From Dermacentor variabilis (taxonomy: Eukaryota > Arthropoda > Arachnida > Ixodida > Ixodidae), in the NCBI RefSeq assembly GCF_050947875.1, contig NC_134571.1:511001-575000 (forward strand): a stretch of 64,000 nt of DNA, read 5' to 3'. The notes beneath the pieces are model-generated. The model ran no database searches. It saw only the letters and a program-made list of their open reading frames with translations, and had not been told where the DNA came from. Made by a program: the position numbers and the translations under genes. Shown piece by piece: positions 32,699 to 42,852 of the stretch (position 1 is the stretch's first letter; the number at the start of each line of letters is the position of its first letter).

Positions 32699-32941
32699 CT
32701 TGACACTCTGCCTGCGTAGCTTCTTGATCACATCTCGGCGGAAGTCATTGAAGACGGCCGTCTCGAGCTCCTTGAGCCGCCTCTCCTCTTGCTCAATGGT
32801 GCTCTGGCTGGCACCCAAGAAGCGCAGGTCGCTGATGATCTTGGCCTGCTCATTCATCTCTTTCTCAATCAGCCTGGAACGCTTCTTGGCATCCACACTG
32901 GGGTCGAGCAGCAAGCAGGCATGTCTCAGGGTCACTGGCTC
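32699..32941 (-). CDS. Host gene exon, basic coiled-coil segment
   Basis: The minus-strand acceptor TTTTGTGTCTCAG directly precedes the exon and the donor is AAG|GTCAGG. It is exactly 81 codons, phase 0 to phase 0, beginning EPVTLRHACLLLDPS and ending KKLRRQSVK. The middle (SRLIEKEMNEQAKIISDLR ... QEERRLKELETAVFNDFRRD) is a charged, probably helical or coiled-coil segment. The exon joins in frame to the 34.6-kb exon upstream and to the 4.1-kb exon downstream. This regular coding structure without stops, within decayed repeats, is strong evidence for a functional exon. The family is not certain; a bridge-like lipid-transfer protein is one possibility. Confidence 0.85.
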
Positions 32942-34548
32942 CTGAGACACAAAAGAGAATTTCCTTCATCAAAAAACTTGCATCCAAAATAACTTTCGAG
33001 AGTTTCTGCACTCACTTGCAATTATATTTCTAAAAAAAAAAAAACATATATAGGAAGGCAAAAACCTGTTCGTACTTTTGCAATTCCCGATTACATGGAA
33101 TAGTTAAAGGGTCCTTGAAGTTATATTGGCAGTTATCCACCAACACATTCATTTACCACATGCCTTCTGTGTTTGTTTAGCAAACCCTGCAATATAACCG
33201 ATAGGATGATGGCCAATCAATAAGTCTATAAAGCCACTCTGGTGCTTTTGCAAAAGCTGAATCATTAAGGCTATTATGTCAGTAGCATCATGTTGGAGTA
33301 CTGTTCTGGACATTGTCGAATTCTGCAATGTTGTTGGACTTAGAGGTGGCATTTTGAGCCAATCAGAGAGGCCCTGAGGGCTACTAGAGTGCCTCTGACT
33401 GCGTCGAAGTGCCACCATTATCAAATTTGACAACATGGCAGAGTTTGACAATGTCCAGAATAGTAGCCCTGCTGTACAACTCCACTGTCTTGAAGTCACC
33501 AACTTGTCTTCACTTCTTTCCACAAGATGAGGAGCCTTTGTGCTGTCAGTGGCTGTTAGACAAGAACTTGTTTTCAGCTACAACAGCTTGATGCTTGCTG
33601 TTCTCATTTCATGCCTCACAATGTAAATAAGTTGCGTGAAAGTACTTAGGACTACAGGTGTGAAGTTAACGGGAATGAGTCAGTGAAGCACACTCAGACC
33701 TGCCACGAGACAAGTAATAATCTTCAATAAGAAATTATTTTTGCACGCTTTCATGCCCATTGGACTCTGGTAGCATAATATATAGCACTGGTAACAGGGA
33801 TAATCAAGCGTACTTTCAACGCACAATAGAGTGATCTAATGGACGGAGAGGTATTTCTTTGCAGGCTGAAAAGCACCTATAGTAAAGATGTGTGTTGCAT
33901 TTGTATGGTGACATCGGAGTTAATTGTAAAATGGCATTGTCCTCGGCATTACCCTTGATGTTGCCTTAACCTAAATCACGGAGGAAGACATTTAGGAGGT
34001 GAAACTCCCGTCAGCGCGAGCGAGCAGATAAGGTCACAATTGTATGCGCCGACGGGGCCGTATGCAGTGGCGGCGCCATGCGGCGCGCCGTAGAAGCCGC
34101 AGAGAAAAAATAAATAAAAATACAGTGCCCGGGCAGGTGGCTCCGGCGTGCTCTCCGGCCACTTCCTCCGTGCCCTCAATAGAAGTCAGGCACGTGCAGC
34201 CAAAAGGGAGCAACACGCTCGACTGGTTGCCCTGGCAACCGAAACGGTGGTAATTTCTTTCCAGGCCGCCAGCACGATAATGGCTCCGTTGGCTTGTGAC
34301 CTTTTCTGGTCGCCACAAACAGCGGAGTTTCCACTCCTAAATGTTTCTTGTTCGGTGACCTAAATGCAGCCAATAAGTGGCGAACACTATACTGTCCTCT
34401 GGCTGAGCTGCTGCGCAAGCACTCTGACTGTGGTGAAATTAGTCGACTGCGACCAGATGTAGAACTGCCTCTTGCCCCAGGTACTGCTAACCAGTGTCAT
34501 TCAAGATGTGCATGATGAGCTATTTGAGTAGCAAAGCACTGAGATTAC
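32942..34548. other. 1.6-kb intron
   Basis: Between two in-phase exons. It contains a lone TTAAAGGGTCCTTGAAG motif near 33104 that resembles one end of the TTAA-flanked MITE family. No other exon or element is supported. Confidence 0.6.
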
Positions 34549-34769
34549 CTGTGCTGTACGGGCTTGCTCCTCGGGGCTTTCACCCTCGTCACCTTCTCCC
34601 GTCAAGGCAGTGAGTGTGCGGAACAAAGCTGACAGAGCCTTGCTGATGCCCACATCAACATGAATGTCCACACCTTCCATTTGCCACTGGACATTCAGAA
34701 TCCACTTGGCATTGCCTGCATTAGGCACACCAATCATTGCACACATTGGACACATTGGTGTAATACTGC
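34549..34769 (-). CDS. Host gene exon with conserved GVDIHVDVGISK region
   Basis: On the minus strand the exon follows AATGACAG and runs to CACAG|GTAATC. The two first bases complete a serine codon begun by the upstream exon (A|GC), giving SSITPMCPMCAMIG, then GNAKWILNVQWQMEGVDIHV and ISKALSALFRTLTALTGEGD, then an acidic loop. It ends with a complete codon (Q), matching the phase-0 start of the exon at 32941. Alternating hydrophobic strands (WILNVQWQMEGVDIHVDVGI) suggest beta structure, as in long lipid-transfer grooves; that is inference. Splice phases at both ends support it. Confidence 0.85.
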
Positions 34770-34986
34770 CTGTCATTTACAATTACCAGTTCATCTTGTC
34801 TTTCTCATATTGTTATCATAAGCTATGTTCAAGCAACAAGCTGATCTTCATCCCTTTTTGACTACTGTCTGTGGCTGCATTATTTGAAATGCATTTAGAG
34901 ATTACTTTGTTACTTGTTTTTTGATCTTTTACATTTCAGCCTTTCACAGTGATTTACTTCCAGCATAATAGCAGTCATGGTGTATG
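34770..34986. other. Start of the 20.6-kb intron
   Basis: Contains the pyrimidine-poor acceptor region of the 34.6-kb exon and no recognised element. Confidence 0.4.
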
Positions 34987-34990
34987 TTAA

Positions 34991-35495
34991 AGAGACACTA
35001 AAGTGAAAAATGATTTCTTCTGCGTCTGTAAATTACCTTTCTACAACACCAAAAACACCACTCTTACAACGATAAGACGTTTGGTAAGCCAGAAAAAGCG
35101 CCAGTACGAAATGTAGGTGGCGACGCCTACTTAAGTTCCCGCACCTGGTGGCTGTGACGTCTTGGATTTTGATGGCATCTCCTAGGGCCTACTAATTACA
35201 TATAGCGGTACAGATTGACTACATTGTGTTCTAAAGGAACGAAATATTAAACATGGCAAGTTTCGGGAACCTTTACTCAGCCAACACAGCCCAAATGTGA
35301 AAACATACTTTGGAACCCCTGACGTCATGCTGACGTACCGGCGCTGGGGTTTTGGCGCGAAATTCAAATACTGATACTTGGACCTTCATTTTCTCATCTA
35401 ATAATCAAACTCTTTTTTTTAAATGACTGCCTGCAGGGTTCTCAAGCAATCCTTTATTAGTATAAACTGATTTATTGTTTCGCTTTAGTGTCCCT
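34991..35495. mobile_element. TTAA-flanked MITE 1
   Basis: A 505-bp non-coding unit with inverted ends AGAGACACTAAAGTGAAA (34991) and TTTCGCTTTAGTGTCCCT (to 35495), flanked on both sides by TTAA (34987-34990 and 35496-35499). TTAA targets are typical of piggyBac, but the terminal bases here read AGGG/CCCT inward rather than the usual CCCT/AGGG, so the superfamily is uncertain. The second copy, at 45565-46285, has the same kind of ends. Confidence 0.8.
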
Positions 35496-35499
35496 TTAA

Positions 35500-36215
35500 A
35501 CAAAATACCGTGTGCATATCTTTACCAACTTTCAGGATAAGTTGTGTACCAGTCCCCTTTATCAATCCATTTACCTTACTTACTAATGAGGCTATAGCAA
35601 TATAAATGTGCTAGGCTACTAATTTAAAGGCTGCTTGTTTCCAAAGCTCCAATTGAATGTATGGGCAGAGGAGCACAAGACACATTTCTTAGATGTATTT
35701 GTTGAGTCAGCAGTTTTTCTTTTAGCTCAATTTATGTACCTAAAAAGAAAAGTGTGAAGGAGAGGTTTAAAAGAAATCACAGAAGTAATGAAAACAACAG
35801 AGAATATTAGTGCCAACAGCCCTGCACAAGAACGATGTGGAGTATGGTGACGTATCTGCATAACCGTCGCTTGCATGGTGCCCGACAAGACAACCAACTC
35901 CAAGCTAGGTGATCACCGGTGCCACGTCCAGCCTGCCATCTCAAGATTCACTGCAAGATTATGGCTGGATGCCTCAGAGCAAAAGGATGTCTTCCATTCC
36001 ACACAAATAAAATGAAACGTGTTCCTTTCAAGTGGTGAATTAATGCCAAACCTACACATCCCAGCTGGCCATAGACCACCTTGACAGGGAGATGCTCTGG
36101 CTACATCCATGATCTGGGTATTCCGGCCCTATTGCATAACAAGGCAAGTGGCACAATGTGACCTGCCTTTCCAGCCGCTTTCCTCACAGCTACGACTGAC
36201 GACCTGTATGCGACT
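35500..36215. other. Intronic sequence, nothing recognised
   Basis: No exon, repeat terminus or RNA gene supported. Confidence 0.35.
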
Positions 36216-36625
36216 TATGAGGTCTCACACATGCTCTTGGGATAAAGGAACGACGACACAGTGGTGCAAACAATCACAAGGGCATTTATTGCACCTTTCA
36301 TACACCAATCCCTGGTAGCCAAATTACAATCCTCAGAACATGCTGATGGGCCTGCAACAAATCGAGAAAGTCCGACTCACCACGACCAGATAGCGTGCGA
36401 ATAGGTTCGCCCACATGCTAGACACCAACACCTAATCATTCGCGTGTATGGTCACATGAACGGTGGCGCGTTCTAACAATTGTGTTTGCCCATTCCGCTG
36501 TCCTAGCTGCTCCCAAGCCTTCCTGGGACGGTCCCCTGAAGCGGGTTGGCTATACGCGAAAGGTCCGCACCGCTCGCTGACCCCAAGCCAAGGACGAAGA
36601 GACTATTCCCTGTCACCAATGTCAG
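36216..36625 (-). mobile_element. Truncated LTR of the solo-LTR family
   Basis: In reverse orientation this matches the 3' two-thirds of the LTRs at 1197, 5913 and 15362, including AATAAATGC (36278-36286, inverse), the CCCAAGAGCATG block and the GAACGCGCCACCG block. About 150-170 bp of the LTR 5' side are missing where it meets the Penelope-like element. The outer terminus reads CCTCATA rather than CCCCACA, so it is diverged. Confidence 0.75.
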
Positions 36626-38480
36626 CAATGGTCTGACTTGTGTCAGGGACATATGGAATCGCAGCTCACTTCCTCGGAGACGGTGTAGAATGTTGTCTTT
36701 CTGGGAGTGGCCCTTCTTTCCTTACTGAGGACAAGAAGAACGGAGGGTAACCGCAGGTTCTTATTTCTACACAGATGCTCCCAATATCACGAGTGCAGTC
36801 CTCCTCTCTTGTGCAAATGGTTTTTGCTTGTTGGAACAGCGTAGCAGGAACAGACCTTCTGTGTGAAAGCGGATGTACCGACTTGAAATGCAGGTACTGG
36901 CCTGTACATGTAGGCTTCCTGTAGACATTCAAAGAAAGACCTGAGTCACCGCGCTTGACAATAACATCAAGAAACAGTAGACAAGCGTATGCTTCTTGCT
37001 CAACAGTAAGCTGAATCACCTGTTCCATGCTCTTAAGACTAGCAATGAAGGCAGCTAGAGCATCCTTGTGAATTATGCAGAAGCAATAATCTGCATATCC
37101 CAGGAAAACCTTTGGAAAAGGGGTAAAAGATGCAAACGCCAGACGTTCTCCAATTGCCAGATTCGCAGCAGAAACTGATATAGATGCACCCATAGCCGTA
37201 GCATGCATTTGCAGGTAAAAATTATGTTGTAAGATGAAGTATATATTCGACTAACAGAACTTAAGGAGATAGGACAGGTCTGAAACGTCAGTCGGAGACC
37301 TATCGGGCAGCGACCCGTCATCTTCAAGGGCAGTGGTGCAAACCCTTACAGCCAGTTCTACTGGAACACTTGTGATTAGTGACCCAACTTGAAATAAGAC
37401 CATGATGTCATCATGAGCAGGAATAACATGCCATATCTATTCAATAAAGTCGCCAGAATTGCATACTTGAGTGCCACTTTTTCCAACGAGTGACTACATA
37501 ATCCAGTGTAAAAAATTGGAAAGCTTGAACAAAGGTGAGCAAGTGTATTCGACAAAGGGGCGCATAAGAACACGTTGCTTGTGTATCTTTGGTAGGCCAT
37601 GAAGTGCAGGAACTTATTCGTTGTGACAAAGTAGCCAGTAATAGCGTGACTTATGCTGGGGCGGGGCCAAATGGAAGTCGTCAGCTAGAAGCTTCTGGAA
37701 GTCCCTTTGCAGTATTCCTGTGGGATCACGCATTGGTGTCACTAACCAGTGCCAGAATTTTTTTGGTGTAGTCACCACTATCAAGCAAAACAGCTGCGTT
37801 TCCTTTGTCAGCTGGAAGAATGATGATGTCAGGATTGCTTTGAAGCCAGTCGATAGCCTCACGTTCCTCTAGCAACAGCGCAGAGTTTGAAGAAGGGTTT
37901 TGAAGCCCAAAGGCGCGCTAATAACACGTGTGCGAGCTTCGTCACGTCTAGTAGCGTCGACTTGGCTTAGAGCCTTTTCAACAGCCCAAATCAGCTATTT
38001 TGCATCTCATGTGGGCCCTGTGCTCAAATTTAGACCAAGGCTCAGAACAGAGTTCTGTTTTGTCAGGTTTATAATAAGAAAGATTGTGTACAGCCTCTCT
38101 TGGTGAACTTCGGGACCTACCGTTTCAGGATGGTCGCAGCATTTCCAGCTTGGCATGGTACATGACATCGTTATTTCGTTTTCTCACGCTTGCTTGAAAT
38201 TCAGCGTGTAGCTGAATTGAAGCTAATTTGGCAGGACTAAGGAACTCTAGTCGGCGACGTGCATAGAAGGTATTTTCCAGCTTATGGGCCTTAGCATTGC
38301 ACTCCGGTATTCCTGCTTGTAGTAATAGTCGTTCAGCCCTTGAAATCACACAGTCTTTTCGCATTTATTCAACCTGTATTTTTCCGGCCAGACGGGCTGC
38401 CGTCAAACTTTCGATTTCAGCTCTTGGTGTTTACACGGAACATGGCGGAGATGGCAACAGAAGGACTGCGCCTGAGGTGT
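36626..38480 (-). mobile_element. Penelope-like element 2, truncated
   Basis: Minus-strand reading gives, over several frames, an N-terminal region (LRAGIPECNAKAHKLENTFY-type, about 38300), the RT-1 motif ILPADKGNAAVLLD (about 37810), HGLPKIHK (about 37590), the polymerase and a C-terminal VYRKPTCTGQYLHF. Its 3' part, including the GIY-YIG nuclease, is absent; the sequence passes into the LTR fragment at about 36625. Its 5' side is broken by CR1-like LINE 4 at 38483. Confidence 0.75.
36666..37862 (-). pseudogene. Penelope-like reverse transcriptase, element 2
   Basis: The best open segment is 37208-36666 (180 codons). It holds TAMGASISVSAANLAIGERL, corresponding to motif B (G-S-x-S), then VFLGYADYCFCI in the place of the usual RYVDD, so the catalytic aspartate pair is reduced, and FLDVIVKRGDSGLSLNVYRK (motif D region). 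Upstream, 37862-37330 contains ILPADKGNAAVLLDSGDY and an RT-finger region in two other frames. Stops and frame changes show it is dead. It belongs to a different Penelope lineage from element 1. Confidence 0.75.
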
Positions 38481-38648
38481 CCATATTTATTTATTTATTT
38501 ATACATACTGCAGACCACATAACGTGGGCCAAGCAGGACGGGCATTTTTAACAAATCACATTGAGTATATGGGTGCACATACATTATGTTTTACATCCAG
38601 ATACAAATAAATAGCAAAAATGAACACAATGGCTAAATGTATACAATG

Positions 38649-40262
38649 CTACACGATGGCAAGACGATTGCGCTCTGGCATAGAATTCCATTGAGACACT
38701 GTGTGCGGGAAAAAGGAAAATTTATAAGCATCTGTTTTTGCGAAATATGGCGTTAAAGATCTTCGTTGTTGATGTCGTGTATGTTTCGTGGATAGGGGGG
38801 ATAAATACAAGGAAGGATCAATAGCGAATTGATGGTTAAGGAGAGAATTCAGGAAGCCCAAGCGAAATTGCCTTCTTCTGTACTGAAGGGGGGGTATGTT
38901 ATTCGCTGTCATTAGTTCCGACGGAGAGTCCACAGGACGAAATTTAGAAAAGATAAATCGAACAGCCTTTCTTTGAATTCTTTCGAGTTTATCAATGTCA
39001 TGTTTTGTGTAGGGGTCCCATACTATGCTTGCATATTCTAGCTTTGGTCTGGTGTATGATTGATAGCATAGAAGTTTTACATTTGGTGGTGAATTACGAA
39101 GCTTGTGTCTTAGGAAACACAACTTTCTGAAAGCAGAGGAACAAATGTTATTGACGTGTGAATTCCAGGAGAGGTTAGCAGTGAACGTTACACCTAAATA
39201 TTTGTAGCTATCGACATGATTAACTGTAGATGAACCTAGGGAGTAAGCATACTGAAAAGGGGATTTTCTTTTAGTTATAGAAATGGAAACTGTTTTTTGT
39301 GCATTTACGACCATGCCCCACTGGTTGCACCATTGGTATACGTAATCGAGATTTTTGTTTAGTTCTTTTTGATCATGTATGCTGCAAACTTCACGGAATA
39401 ATATACAGTCATCTGCAAACAATCGAATTTGAACCGTTGGATCAATTATATCTACGATATCATTTCTATAGCACAGAAATAGCAACGGCCCTAGCACACT
39501 GCCTTGGGGCACACCCGACGTGACTGGTAGAAGGCGCGAATTTTGATCCTCGACTGTGACAAACTGCACCCGATTTCTCAAATATTCAGCCACCCAAGCG
39601 ACCAACACCTTCGGAAGACCAATGTTGTTTAGTTTATAGATTAGTTTGTCATGAGGAACTTTATCAAAGGCCTTACAGAAATCCAAAAAAAAGTTGTGTC
39701 TATCTGAATATTATTATCAAGACCTTATTATCAAGACCTATCAAGACCAAGAACTCATGCGTAACAGTGACGAGTTGCGTCACTGTCGAATACTTCTTTC
39801 TAAAGCCGTGCTGAAAACTTGTTAATATGGAGTGTTTGTCAAGGAATTCTGTAATTTGAGTGGCTATAATATGTTCTATAAGTTTACAACATGAGGAAGT
39901 TAAAGATATCGGTCTGTAGTTAGATAGTAATAATCTGTCGCTTTTCTTGAAGATAGGGATTACTCGGGCCATCTTCCAGTCACGCGGCAAGGTTGCTGTT
40001 GACAAGGAACTATTAAAAATAATAAAAAGGAACTTGGCAACGCATTCGGCATATCGTCGAAGAAACACATTTGGAATATCGTCAGGATCGCAAAATTTTT
40101 TCGTGTTTAAGTTTAAAAGCATAGAAACCAAATTAGGATATGAAATAACATTGACTTCGTAAGGTTGAAATGACATTGCGGTAGGCGTACATGGTCCGGA
40201 TACTGAAAACACGTTATGAAAATAGGCATTAAAATGATTTGCTATATCTTCATAATTTGTGA
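38649..40262 (-). pseudogene. LINE 4 reverse transcriptase
   Basis: Minus strand 40212-39700 gives DPDDIPNVFLRRYAECVAKF, IPIFKKSDRLLLSNYRPISL and FQHGFRKKYSTVTQLV. After a frame break at about 39690-39745, 39686-38649 (345 codons) supplies motif A DFCKAFDKVPHDKL, motif B TSGVPQGSVLGPLLF, motif C IRLFADDCILF (FADD intact) and a thumb with YKYLGVTF, ending with WNSMPERNRLAIV. The break coincides with a threefold repeat of the TCTTGATA type plus a T-run, so slippage is the likely cause. All catalytic residues are present. The family is CR1/Jockey-like. Confidence 0.9.
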
Positions 40263-41480
40263 CTATGCTACCGTCAACTGATATCTTCGAAACTGCTTTC
40301 TTGGTTTCACTAAGATAATTCCAGAACTTGGAAGGATCATTTTTATAAAATTGGGCATTACAGTTTTAAAGTAGTAATCCTTTGCGTGATGCATCGCTTG
40401 TGCAAAGATTCTTTGGTGATCGCTGATAACGCTGCACTGCGCATGCTGCTTTCTTAGCCGTTTAACTTTTCTCTTCAATTTGATGATTTCACGAGTCATC
40501 CAGGGTGTACGCCTATGTGTTTGTTTGCGTTTGCTGGGTATAAAGTTGCTCATACAATAATGACACGTCTCAACAAATTTGTCCCAAAGAGCACCCGTGT
40601 TTGGGGAGCCGTTATCAAAGTCAGCAAGTACGGTTTCCATGTATTCAAGCACACGAGCATCGTCAGCTCGGGAATAGTCCTTAAAATACTGAATGGGAGA
40701 TTTTTGGTAGCTACTGCATTTAAGAAGAGGAATTGACACGCTTACAAGTTCATGATCGGACAGCCCTTGTTCCACTAGAATGGTATGTTCTGAAAAAGCC
40801 CTATTTACAAATACCAAATCTAGAACCGAGCTTGCATGTCCTTGTACGCGTGTGGGTTGTTTGATTATTTGAGTTAGGTCGTGAGCGAGCATGATATCAA
40901 AAATAATGTTAGCGTTTTTACTGGCCTGGGAACAGGACAGTCCCTCCCAGTCCACACTTGGCAAATTAAGTTCACCGACCACGAAAATTTTCTTATTATG
41001 ATACTGTGACATATGTTCTTTGAGCACAGTTAAATACTCCGGGCACGCGTCCGGCGACCTGTAACATGCATATAAGATGAAGCTATGTCCCCAACAGGAT
41101 AACTGTACGCACAAGCATTCACGAATGCCAACATCAGTTGTAATCGTAGCTTCTACATCAGGTTTAACAAGGATAGCTACTCCCCCACCTCTAGTAGTTC
41201 TATCTTTTCGATATACGTTGTAACATGAGGGAAAGATTTCATCGTCACTAATTTCCTTTCTCAGCCACGTCTCTGTTATCACCGCGATGTGAGGATCATG
41301 CTGCATAAGTATGGTTTCTAACTTATCTATTTTATTAGTGACACTGCGCGCGTTTATGTTAAGTAGCCTCAGTTCTTTCCATTTGGTTACATCTCCGGTT
41401 TTATTGGAGGACCTAGGGATTTTAACTTTGGATGTGCTTTCCAGACGAGGGATCTGGTCGCATTGCTCAGTTATGTCTAT
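40263..41480 (-). CDS. LINE 4 endonuclease domain of ORF2
   Basis: The minus-strand frame is open from above 41306; the domain starts at about 41360 with RLLNINARSV (Asn motif). It continues with ITETWLRKE (catalytic Glu), GGGVAILVKPDV, YACYRSPDACPEYL, VVGELNLPSVDWEGL and GLSDHELVSVSI (Asp-His). In VVGELNLP the usual GDFN aspartate is Glu, a conservative but probably damaging change. The tail has a Lys/Arg-rich region (IKLKRKVKRLRKQH) linking to the polymerase. The start codon of ORF2 is unclear, since the first Met (41306) lies inside the domain. Confidence 0.8.
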   Translation of the reverse strand: MDITEQCDQIPRLESTSKVKIPRSSNKTGDVTKWKELRLLNINARSVTNKIDKLETILMQHDPHIAVITETWLRKEISDDEIFPSCYNVYRKDRTTRGGGVAILVKPDVEATITTDVGIRECLCVQLSCWGHSFILYACYRSPDACPEYLTVLKEHMSQYHNKKIFVVGELNLPSVDWEGLSCSQASKNANIIFDIMLAHDLTQIIKQPTRVQGHASSVLDLVFVNRAFSEHTILVEQGLSDHELVSVSIPLLKCSSYQKSPIQYFKDYSRADDARVLEYMETVLADFDNGSPNTGALWDKFVETCHYCMSNFIPSKRKQTHRRTPWMTREIIKLKRKVKRLRKQHAQCSVISDHQRIFAQAMHHAKDYYFKTVMPNFIKMILPSSGIILVKPRKQFRRYQLTVA

Positions 41481-42478
41481 GGCAATGGTGCTTGGCTTCG
41501 AGTATTTGGCCGTCGGGTTTCGCTTGCCGCCGTGCGTCGCTTTTTGCTTCCGTTTTTTTGAATAGGTACTTTATCATTTTTGTTTTCGTCCCAAACATAT
41601 GCCTTTTTATTGATATATAGCTTATCGTATACCAGCGAGGCTTTCTCGCCGTTTTCTCGAATCATTTTGCAGCTTTGCCATAGCTTTCTTCTGATTTCCC
41701 GCACTCTTACCAAAAAATCCTCGCCAATAGAGTAATTCGTGCCTTTCAGTTTGCTTCCCTGCTTTAGAATTGTAATTTTGTCTTTTGAATTTAGGAGCTT
41801 GAGAATAACAGGCCTGACCTTGCCAGGCGATGGCCGTCCCAACCTATGAATACGTTCTATAGCCACTGGTTCTAGCTCAAGAATACCTTTTATTATCTCA
41901 TTGTTCATAGCACCCTCTAGCGATTCGGTTTTCTCTTCTTCAGCTTCAGGTAGTCCGTAAACAAATCCGTAAACAATGATATTAGACCTTCTGCTTCGGT
42001 TCTCCAGGTCATCAATTCTTGCTTCAAGGTAAGCAATTTGCTCCTGGCACGACGTAACCTTAATTTCTAGACTGGCCAAGGAATCTAATTTTTTGTCAAT
42101 ATCAGTAAGGCGTTTTACTTTAATTTCCCTAATGTCGATTGCAATCTCACTAAGTTGTTTTGCTATTTGTGCGAGGTCAGGGCCAGGGTTAGTTTCGATG
42201 TCGCCACAAAGCAGTAGTAGCCATCGAAGACATGAAGCAGTATCGAACAATGCGCAACATATTCCGGAGCCGAACAACTGTGGGCACGGCAACACCACCG
42301 AAAATGGATCGTCAGAACGAAAGCATTTTCTGTATCGTTTGCTTACCTGTACAAAATAAAGGAAGGGATTAGATGCGGCCCACATCGTGGTGATGCCGCC
42401 GTGCCCAGTGCCAGGCAAGTCCGCTGGAAAGCCTTTTATAGCGGAATCCGTCCATGTCGTCATCCACTCTCTGGTCAC
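41477..42478 (-). CDS. LINE 4 ORF1 protein with N-terminal 2A-like motif
   Basis: A 333-codon frame. Residues 1-45 are read from monomer sequence and may be untranslated. Residues about 60-90 are hydrophobic (LFGSGICCALFDTASCLRWL). Residues 92-100 are GDIETNPGP, the 2A consensus D-(V/I)-E-x-N-P-G-P. Then comes a coiled coil (about 103-160: LSEIAIDIREIKVKRLTDID), RRSNIIVYGFVYGLPE and IERIHRLGR, typical of the transposase-22 RNA-binding domain, and a basic C-terminus. 2A motifs cause the ribosome to skip a peptide bond between Gly and Pro, so ORF1 protein would be released starting at Pro100. 2A-like motifs are known from some CR1-type LINEs. The frame is intact. Confidence 0.88.
   Translation of the reverse strand: MTREWMTTWTDSAIKGFPADLPGTGHGGITTMWAASNPFLYFVQVSKRYRKCFRSDDPFSVVLPCPQLFGSGICCALFDTASCLRWLLLLCGDIETNPGPDLAQIAKQLSEIAIDIREIKVKRLTDIDKKLDSLASLEIKVTSCQEQIAYLEARIDDLENRSRRSNIIVYGFVYGLPEAEEEKTESLEGAMNNEIIKGILELEPVAIERIHRLGRPSPGKVRPVILKLLNSKDKITILKQGSKLKGTNYSIGEDFLVRVREIRRKLWQSCKMIRENGEKASLVYDKLYINKKAYVWDENKNDKVPIQKNGSKKRRTAASETRRPNTRSQAPLP
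42179..42205 (-). promoter_or_regulatory. 2A-like ribosome-skipping motif
   Basis: The nine codons of GDIETNPGP on the minus strand, preceded by a leucine-rich LRWLLLLC stretch as in other LINE 2A sites. It matches every invariant position of the 2A consensus. Activity has not been shown for this copy. Confidence 0.88.
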
Positions 42479-42852
42479 GTGGTAGCGCTGTAACGTCTCC
42501 GTTTAGTGAGAGGGTAGCCTTGCCCATGATGATGCTTGTAGATTATCCGGTGCTTCGTGGTGATGGAAATTCCGCTTATGCGCCGCTACGACGTTCGCCG
42601 GTTCCACGCGCGTGTTTTTGGCAGTGATCAGCAGGCCAAAGATCCGTACAAAATACAGGAAGGGATTAGATGCGACCCACATCGTGGTGATGCCGCCGTG
42701 CCCAGTGCCAGGCAAGTCCGCTGGAAAGCCTTTTATAGCGGAATCCGTCCATGTCGTCATCCACTCTCTGGTCACGTGGTAGCGCTGTAACGTCTCCATT
42801 GGGTGAGAGGGTAGCCTTGCCCATGATGATGCTTGTAGATTATCCGGTGCTC
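42349..42852 (-). repeat. Two 5' UTR monomers of LINE 4
   Basis: The block at 42349-42555 is repeated at 42646-42852 with a period of 297 bp and only a few differences (for example AAATAAAGG against AAATACAGG). Such tandem 5' monomers often carry the internal promoter of LINEs. Both monomers hold MTREWMTTWTDSAIKGFPAD when read in frame, a result of the repeat, not of two genes. Confidence 0.85.

Larger units (their letters stand above)
38483..42852 (-). mobile_element. CR1-like LINE 4, nearly intact, with 2A-like motif
   Basis: Minus-strand order: two 5' monomers (42852-42349), ORF1 with 2A-like motif (to 41477), ORF2 endonuclease (41470-40263) and reverse transcriptase (40262-38649), then a short 3' UTR with an (AAAT)n tail (38485-38500 on the plus strand is ATTT repeats). 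It is inserted in or beside the Penelope-like element 2. Only a few simple length changes break the frames, so this copy is relatively young. No clear target duplication was found. Confidence 0.88.
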
